Positions 30,186-33,869 of a DNA stretch of 33,869 nucleotides are shown in pieces. The first letter of the stretch is position 1. Each line of letters starts with the position of its first letter. The notes under the pieces are model-generated. The model was not told the DNA's origin and ran no database searches. It worked only from the letters and a program-made list of their open reading frames with translations. The position numbers and the translations under genes are program-made. The DNA is taken from contig JAFLBG010000040.1 of assembly GCA_017303975.1 (NCBI GenBank), positions 1 through 33,869 on the forward strand, given 5' to 3'. Source of the DNA: Bacteroidota bacterium (lineage in GTDB: Bacteria > Bacteroidota > Bacteroidia > JAFLBG01).

Positions 30186-30809
30186 TTGGCAGATTTTTAT
30201 TTTATTGCCGGACCTAATGGCGCTGGAAAATCAACTAATATTGAGTATCTGAAAAATCTTGGTGTTGTTCCGGCCAATAATTTTCATATTAATACTGACA
30301 AGATTCTTAGTGAAGAATTTTCCCGTTTTGAAAAAAATAATGATTTGCTTGTTCAAGTGAACGCCTATGTAGGCAATATCGAAAGGCAACTTCAAGCGGA
30401 TAAAGCAAACTATTCTAAAGAAACAAATTTTCATAAACAGGAGCAGATTTCAGAATGTTTTAGATTAAAGAACTTTGGATATAATGTGAATCTCGTTTAC
30501 GTAAACATTGGAGATCCTGACTTATGCAGCGTTCGAGTTAATCAACGTGTTAAGCAAGGGGGGCATTTTGTTGATCCTATCACAGTGAAGGATAGATATG
30601 AAAAGGGCTTGAGCAATATTATTTCGCATTATAAAAAATTCGATAATGTTTATGTATTAAATAATTCTCAGAAGCCAGAAGTATTGTTTAAGGTCGAGCA
30701 AAACCAATTAATTAAAATTGCAGAGAAGCTTCCACAGTGGAGTGAAAAATTATTTAAAGAAATTGAATTAAGAGAAAACATGTATAAACGAAAAGGATTT
30801 TCCTTATAA
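30186..30809 (+). CDS. Zeta-toxin-family P-loop kinase
   Basis: 207 residues. It starts DFYFIAGPNGAGKST, a Walker A motif at residues 8-15, near an N-terminus typical of the short zeta-like toxins. NTDKI matches the conserved substrate-binding Asp region, and KETNFHKQEQISEC stands where classical members have the catalytic E-T-T region. GGHFVDPITVKDRYEKGL is the lid/arginine region. Zeta toxins phosphorylate UDP-N-acetylglucosamine or related substrates. Translation probably begins at TTG directly after the stop of the upstream gene, by coupling. Confidence 0.75.
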   Translation: MADFYFIAGPNGAGKSTNIEYLKNLGVVPANNFHINTDKILSEEFSRFEKNNDLLVQVNAYVGNIERQLQADKANYSKETNFHKQEQISECFRLKNFGYNVNLVYVNIGDPDLCSVRVNQRVKQGGHFVDPITVKDRYEKGLSNIISHYKKFDNVYVLNNSQKPEVLFKVEQNQLIKIAEKLPQWSEKLFKEIELRENMYKRKGFSL

Positions 30810-30819
30810 ACTTAACCCA

Positions 30820-30950
30820 TGAAAAACAAATTATTTTTTTTCCCCATCAGTCTATTTTTACTTTTTGGAAGTATTTCTGCAACCAATGTTGCTGTAAGAA
30901 TGTTGAGCGGAACTGTTGTTGTGGATGGAAAGGTATTATAAGCAGATTAA
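30820..30950 (+). pseudogene. Truncated copy of the secreted protein gene at 32746
   Basis: MKNKLFFFPISLFLLFGSIS followed by VRMLSGTVVVDGKVL and a stop. The intact gene at 32746 has MKNKLFLILFVLLFLFNPAW then VRMLSGTVVVDGKVWSQRAF. Bases encoding MLSGTVVVDGK are nearly identical in both. Homology stops at about 30945, so this copy lost about 95 residues to an insertion or deletion. Confidence 0.75.
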
Positions 30951-31010
30951 ATATCAATAATACACGAAGAATCAGTATTATTGAAAATGAGTATAATTAC
31001 GGGTTGAACT

Positions 31011-31136
31011 AACTTAAGGTATATACAAGAATTATTGGGGCATAAGAATCTAAAAACAACTCAAATATATACACATGTAAGTAGTGAAGGGCTGGGAAAA
31101 GTAACAAGTCCAATTGAAAAATTGAAATTAAAATAA
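31011..31136 (+). pseudogene. 3' remnant of a tyrosine recombinase
   Basis: [20 protein letters not shown] followed by [20 protein letters not shown] and a stop. This is the last catalytic part of a XerC/D-type recombinase (LGHxxxxTTQIYTH with the Tyr). Everything upstream is missing. It is not a direct copy of any recombinase in this window, so it marks a further lost mobile element. Confidence 0.8.
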
Positions 31137-31175
31137 TGATAAATAATAGAGGGGTCAAAAAAGACAAAACCGGGG

Positions 31176-31201
31176 AAAGCCTACCAATTTTGGAAGGCTT
31201 T
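31176..31201 (+). terminator. Hairpin after the recombinase remnant, probable terminator
   Basis: The arms AAAGCCT (31176-31182) and AGGCTTT (31195-31201), with inner CCA/TGG pairing, are followed by GTAGGGTTTTTAG. It precedes the integron-type cassette by 38 bases. Confidence 0.55.
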
Positions 31202-31239
31202 GTAGGGTTTTTAGATAGAAATCCCTTTATATAAAAGAG

Positions 31240-32644
31240 TTATGGCGCATTTAAAAATGACGAGAGACCTTAAAATATTGACATCATTTTGGTTCATTTT
31301 CGGACTGACAGTTCTTCTGTTGAACGACTTTGTTCTAAAAGAACTTTACGGAAATTGGCTGACTGGTAAACTCTCTGACTTTGCTGGACTTTTTATCTTT
31401 TCATTGTTTTGGGCGGAACTAGTACCAAGGCACAAAAACAAAATATTTTGGCTGACAGGATTTATATTTATCATATGGAAATCACCCTTCAGTCAAATTC
31501 TTATAGACAATTTCAATAATTTTGATCTGCTAAAAATCACCCGAACGGTGGACTACACAGACCTCATTGCTTTATTAATACTTCCTGTTGCATACAACTT
31601 TGAAAGTAAAAAGGAAAATATTAAAGCAATAAGAATCAGTCCCATTTTCCCTTTACTTATTTCAGCATTTTCATTTATTGCTACAAGTAAGTCAGACCCA
31701 AACGACAATCAAGACACACCAACTTTTCAGGATTCCCCTTTGGAATACGGAAATGAATTTAATATTGAAGAAAAGAAAATATCTTTTCAGCTATCAAAAA
31801 GAGAATTCATTAGAATACTAGATTTTTATGAAATTAACTATCCGTTCAAAATTACCAATGACAGTATGTTATTTGCGCATGTTTGGGCTTGGGACAATTT
31901 TGACACAATAGCACCAGTAATAAAAGTAGCAGTTGATGAAATAAATAATACTGTTGTTTTAAAATTACAATCAGTAGTTTATGACACTTCGATTACAAAT
32001 ACAAACTCAAGTTTTAAGGGATTTAAAGGACATTATAAACCGGAAAATCGAAAAGTACACGCTGACAGATTTGAAGCATGGTTTATTCCCCAGTTTTTAT
32101 TAATTAAAAAAATTGACTCTCTAAACACTGTTGGATTAAATGGTATTGCAAATCATGAATACGAAAAATCTATAATGACATTTAATCAAGTTATTCAAAT
32201 ATCACCTCAATGGGCAATTACCAAATTAATGTTTTATAGTAGTATTGGCGACTGCTATGTTGGAAAGAGAGATTATAAAACTGCAATTATAAACTATTAC
32301 AGGGCAGACTCTTTGAATCACTTATATTCAGGTTATAACTTTAGACCCGAACCGTATATTGGTTTGACAAAAGCTTACGAACAATTAAATCAGAAAGACA
32401 GTGCAGAAAAATACAGAGATATGGCAGTTAAAGCAAAAGAGTGGACTGATGAGCACAGATAAACGCGCCATAACATTACCTAAGCAAGATGCGGAGTGAG
32501 TGCAAGTTGCAAATGCATTTTTTAAAGGTGCGCTCCGCGCAACATTTTTTGCATTTGCCATTCAGTTCAGTGCTTTTAATTTATATTTGTGCGGCTAGAC
32601 AGTTTAGTGCTTTTAATTTCCGCACCTCGCTTAGCTAAAAACCG
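31240..32644 (+). mobile_element. Single integron-type gene cassette (1,405 bp)
   Basis: The left edge reads G|TTATGGCGC and the right part of the unit has GCGCCATAAC, its exact reverse complement, followed by a long folded region ending in CCG|TTACC. In integron cassettes the start TTRRRY-type bases pair with the R'' site RYYYAAC of the cassette's own attC, as here. The gene start codon lies inside the left site, another usual trait. No integron integrase is in the window. Mobility is inferred from this architecture. Confidence 0.5.
31242..32462 (+). CDS. Membrane protein with C-terminal TPR-like repeats (cassette gene)
   Basis: 406 residues; a second ATG at 31257 could also serve as start. 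Hydrophobic segments lie at about residues 10-29, 45-60, 66-82, 106-118 and 130-147. A soluble domain of unknown type follows (about 150-290), then TPR-like helices from about 300 (YEKSIMTFNQVIQISPQWAI, GDCYVGKRDYKTAIINYYRA, GLTKAYEQLNQKDSAEKYRD). I do not recognise the family. TPR units suggest protein binding at the inner membrane. It is the only gene of an integron-like cassette. Confidence 0.7.
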   Translation: MAHLKMTRDLKILTSFWFIFGLTVLLLNDFVLKELYGNWLTGKLSDFAGLFIFSLFWAELVPRHKNKIFWLTGFIFIIWKSPFSQILIDNFNNFDLLKITRTVDYTDLIALLILPVAYNFESKKENIKAIRISPIFPLLISAFSFIATSKSDPNDNQDTPTFQDSPLEYGNEFNIEEKKISFQLSKREFIRILDFYEINYPFKITNDSMLFAHVWAWDNFDTIAPVIKVAVDEINNTVVLKLQSVVYDTSITNTNSSFKGFKGHYKPENRKVHADRFEAWFIPQFLLIKKIDSLNTVGLNGIANHEYEKSIMTFNQVIQISPQWAITKLMFYSSIGDCYVGKRDYKTAIINYYRADSLNHLYSGYNFRPEPYIGLTKAYEQLNQKDSAEKYRDMAVKAKEWTDEHR

Positions 32645-32650
32645 TTACCT
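32465..32650 (+). other. attC-like recombination site
   Basis: R''-like GCCATAAC (32467-32474) is followed by a short spacer, then L''-like CTAAGCAAGATGCGGA (32480-32495). That pairs with TCCGCACCTCGCTTAG (32619-32634) at 14 of 16 positions. Then come a spacer and GTTACC (32644-32649). Between the arms lie GCAAATGCA/TGCATTTGC and a 20-bp direct repeat at 32563 and 32600. The paired arms with unpaired spacers next to the outer core sites fit the attC plan; the length of about 185 bp is on the long side. Confidence 0.5.
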
Positions 32651-32733
32651 CCCAAAAAATAATTGTATTTGGGTTATTTATTAATCAATAGAAGAAATCT
32701 CTTTGAGTGTGTTTCAAAATGAAATTTGCTTAG

Positions 32734-32741
32734 TAATTTTG
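32734..32741 (+). promoter_or_regulatory. -7-like box before the secreted protein gene
   Basis: TAATTTTG matches TAnnTTTG and lies 5 bases before the ATG. A -33 box is weak (TTTC near 32712). If it is used, the mRNA would be almost leaderless. Confidence 0.3.
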
Positions 32742-32745
32742 TGTT

Positions 32746-33165
32746 ATGAAAAACAAACTATTTCTAATCCTCTTCGTTTTACTATTTCTTTTTAATCCTG
32801 CTTGGAGTCAAAAACAGGGTGTTCGAATGTTGAGCGGAACTGTTGTTGTGGATGGAAAAGTATGGAGTCAGAGAGCTTTCGTTGAGATGGAAACGAATAA
32901 ATTAACCATCGAGCGCAAGAATTCAAGTAACGAAACAGTAAAGCAGATTGTTGTTTTGGAAGGCATAAAGAATTCACAAATTGAAATTAAAAAAAAAGAG
33001 ATTGCAGGAGAGAATAGCTATTTTCTTTTTCTAGTTAATGTGAAGTCTGAGAAGGTTTTTGGTTCACAGAAATTTGAAACCGATAATATCTTAGTTCCTA
33101 TTCCTAAGGAAATGAGTAAGGAGAATTGGAAGGAGGAAATAACGAACCTTTTGCTCACTAAATGA
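32746..33165 (+). CDS. Secreted or periplasmic small protein of unknown function
   Basis: 139 residues. The N-terminal signal peptide (KNKLFLILFVLLFLFNPAWS) probably ends at SQ near residue 21. The mature part starts with VRMLSGTVVVDGKVWSQ and is rich in beta-strand pattern and charged residues (VEMETNKLTIERKNSSNETVK). No family is recognised. A truncated copy lies at 30820-30950, so the locus was duplicated before the cassette region was inserted between them. The gene overlaps the next gene by 4 bases (ATGA), so the two are coupled. Confidence 0.65.
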   Translation: MKNKLFLILFVLLFLFNPAWSQKQGVRMLSGTVVVDGKVWSQRAFVEMETNKLTIERKNSSNETVKQIVVLEGIKNSQIEIKKKEIAGENSYFLFLVNVKSEKVFGSQKFETDNILVPIPKEMSKENWKEEITNLLLTK

Positions 33166-33404
33166 AAGTAGGTTTATACGAATTTAATAAGCTCACGAAG
33201 AATGAAAGAGCTGATTTGCTTTGGCAGCATGGGGAATTTGTTGGGAGTGTAAAATTGCGAGGCTTAAGTTTTTCCCTTTATACACTATCTGATTTCTACG
33301 TAGAAGTGTTGGTTCAAGAGGATGAAATCTATCATATTAAATCATTTAAAAAAGGTTATATGTTAGATAAATATTTAGACCGCATTCAAATTGATACTTT
33401 TTGA
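33162..33404 (+). CDS. Small protein of unknown function, coupled to the secreted protein
   Basis: 80 residues, no signal peptide. FNKLTKNERADLLWQHGEFV and FSLYTLSDFYVEVLVQEDEI recall small hypothetical proteins of Bacteroidota genomes that sit beside immunity or toxin genes; no family is assigned. Start ATG 33162 lies within the stop of the upstream gene, so translation is coupled. The stop is 6 bases from the end of a convergent gene. Confidence 0.6.
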   Translation: MKVGLYEFNKLTKNERADLLWQHGEFVGSVKLRGLSFSLYTLSDFYVEVLVQEDEIYHIKSFKKGYMLDKYLDRIQIDTF

Positions 33405-33410
33405 ATTTGA

Positions 33411-33869
33411 TCATAGTAGTATTTTCAAATCACGAAATATATTTTCTATTTTACTTTCATATTCTGTTGAGCAAATAAAATAATTATCAATTAAGGCATA
33501 GTCTAGATAGCTAATACCATCACTAAAAGTGGATAGTTTTTGATTCTTTGAATTGAGCGTAATTTCCTTCCCAATTTCCTCTTTTACTTGGATCGGAATT
33601 ATTTCTTCAAATAGGGTTGCAAATCCAATTTTTGAATCCAACTTTCTAGATAATCCTTCCAAAACTAATAATTCAATATTTTCCTTACTTAACGCCTCTT
33701 TAAAACTGTTGCTTGTTCGTATACGTTTTAGGGTGTATGCGCTTGTGTAGAAGATTTGATTAAAGAATCTTTCCAAGCCAAAGCTGAATTCGATAGTTTG
33801 CAGATATTTTTCAAAGAGGGCTACAGGTTCCTTATAATTATATATTCTTTTCCATCTCTTGTAAGACTT
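33411..33869 (-). CDS. Hypothetical protein, 5' end outside window
   Basis: The frame is open from the window edge on the minus strand (KSYKRWKRIYNYKEPVALFEKYL...) and goes on through LERFFNQIFYTSAYTLKRIR to the stop at 33411. The TTG at 33776 is internal. At least 152 residues are present, soluble and charged, with no recognised motif. It converges on the small coupled gene with almost no gap. Confidence 0.65.
   Translation of the reverse strand, partial: KSYKRWKRIYNYKEPVALFEKYLQTIEFSFGLERFFNQIFYTSAYTLKRIRTSNSFKEALSKENIELLVLEGLSRKLDSKIGFATLFEEIIPIQVKEEIGKEITLNSKNQKLSTFSDGISYLDYALIDNYFICSTEYESKIENIFRDLKILL

Noticed and set aside
1-33869. tRNA or rRNA genes
   Set aside because: No conserved tRNA arms or rRNA blocks were noticed in reading; the integration target here is an RHS gene, not a tRNA.

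Overview
The window looks like the chromosome of a Bacteroidota bacterium, probably an environmental Cytophagia/Chitinophagia/Flavobacteriia type. The base composition is AT-rich, Shine-Dalgarno sequences are scarce, several upstream regions carry the Bacteroidota promoter form TTTG...TAnnTTTG, and the RHS/YD-repeat cores end in the DYxPFG and FNGK(R/E)D motifs. It is an RHS polymorphic-toxin accessory island with almost no housekeeping genes. Placement is inferred from sequence character only.

Layout. (1) 1-1680: 3' part of an RHS core, a PD-(D/E)XK-like nuclease tip (tip A) and a DUF6572-like immunity gene. (2) 1681-7885: a recombinase module with two XRE regulators, a CHC2/Toprim primase-ATPase, two tyrosine recombinases and about 620 bp of strongly folded non-coding DNA. 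(3) 7886-15218: a second copy of the 7,333-bp unit, tip A included, with no difference that I can see. (4) 15219-16406: a displaced tip B (alpha/beta hydrolase) with a small membrane protein as probable immunity. (5) 16407-22013: a diverged, reduced version of the same module (ATPase-dead primase paralogue and two recombinases) followed by a GHKL ATPase/STAS-like pair. (6) 22163-26839: a second RHS core with tip C (caspase-like) and lipoprotein immunity, then orphan tip D with a MORN-repeat lipoprotein. (7) 26840-29735: a graveyard and store of immunity-type genes around an intact Kiwa (kwaA-kwaB) anti-phage operon, bounded by a 50-bp direct repeat. (8) 29967-33869: a zeta-toxin pair, gene remnants, one integron-type cassette with an attC-like site, and small secreted or hypothetical genes.

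How the parts may work together. The two 7.3-kb copies and the displaced tip B all join at the same short sequence, CTTTTGGG, inside the codons of the conserved RHS motif DYxxFG, exactly where core meets tip. Each unit starts with a new tip plus immunity gene and ends by rebuilding a DYYPFG codon string in front of the displaced tip. The simplest reading is a self-mobile unit that integrates by tyrosine recombination at the core/tip junction. Its own toxin tip is then fused in frame to the resident core and the old tip is pushed downstream, much as an integron stacks cassettes. The att assignment, the mobility and the order of events are inference; the repeats, junctions and reading frames are seen directly.
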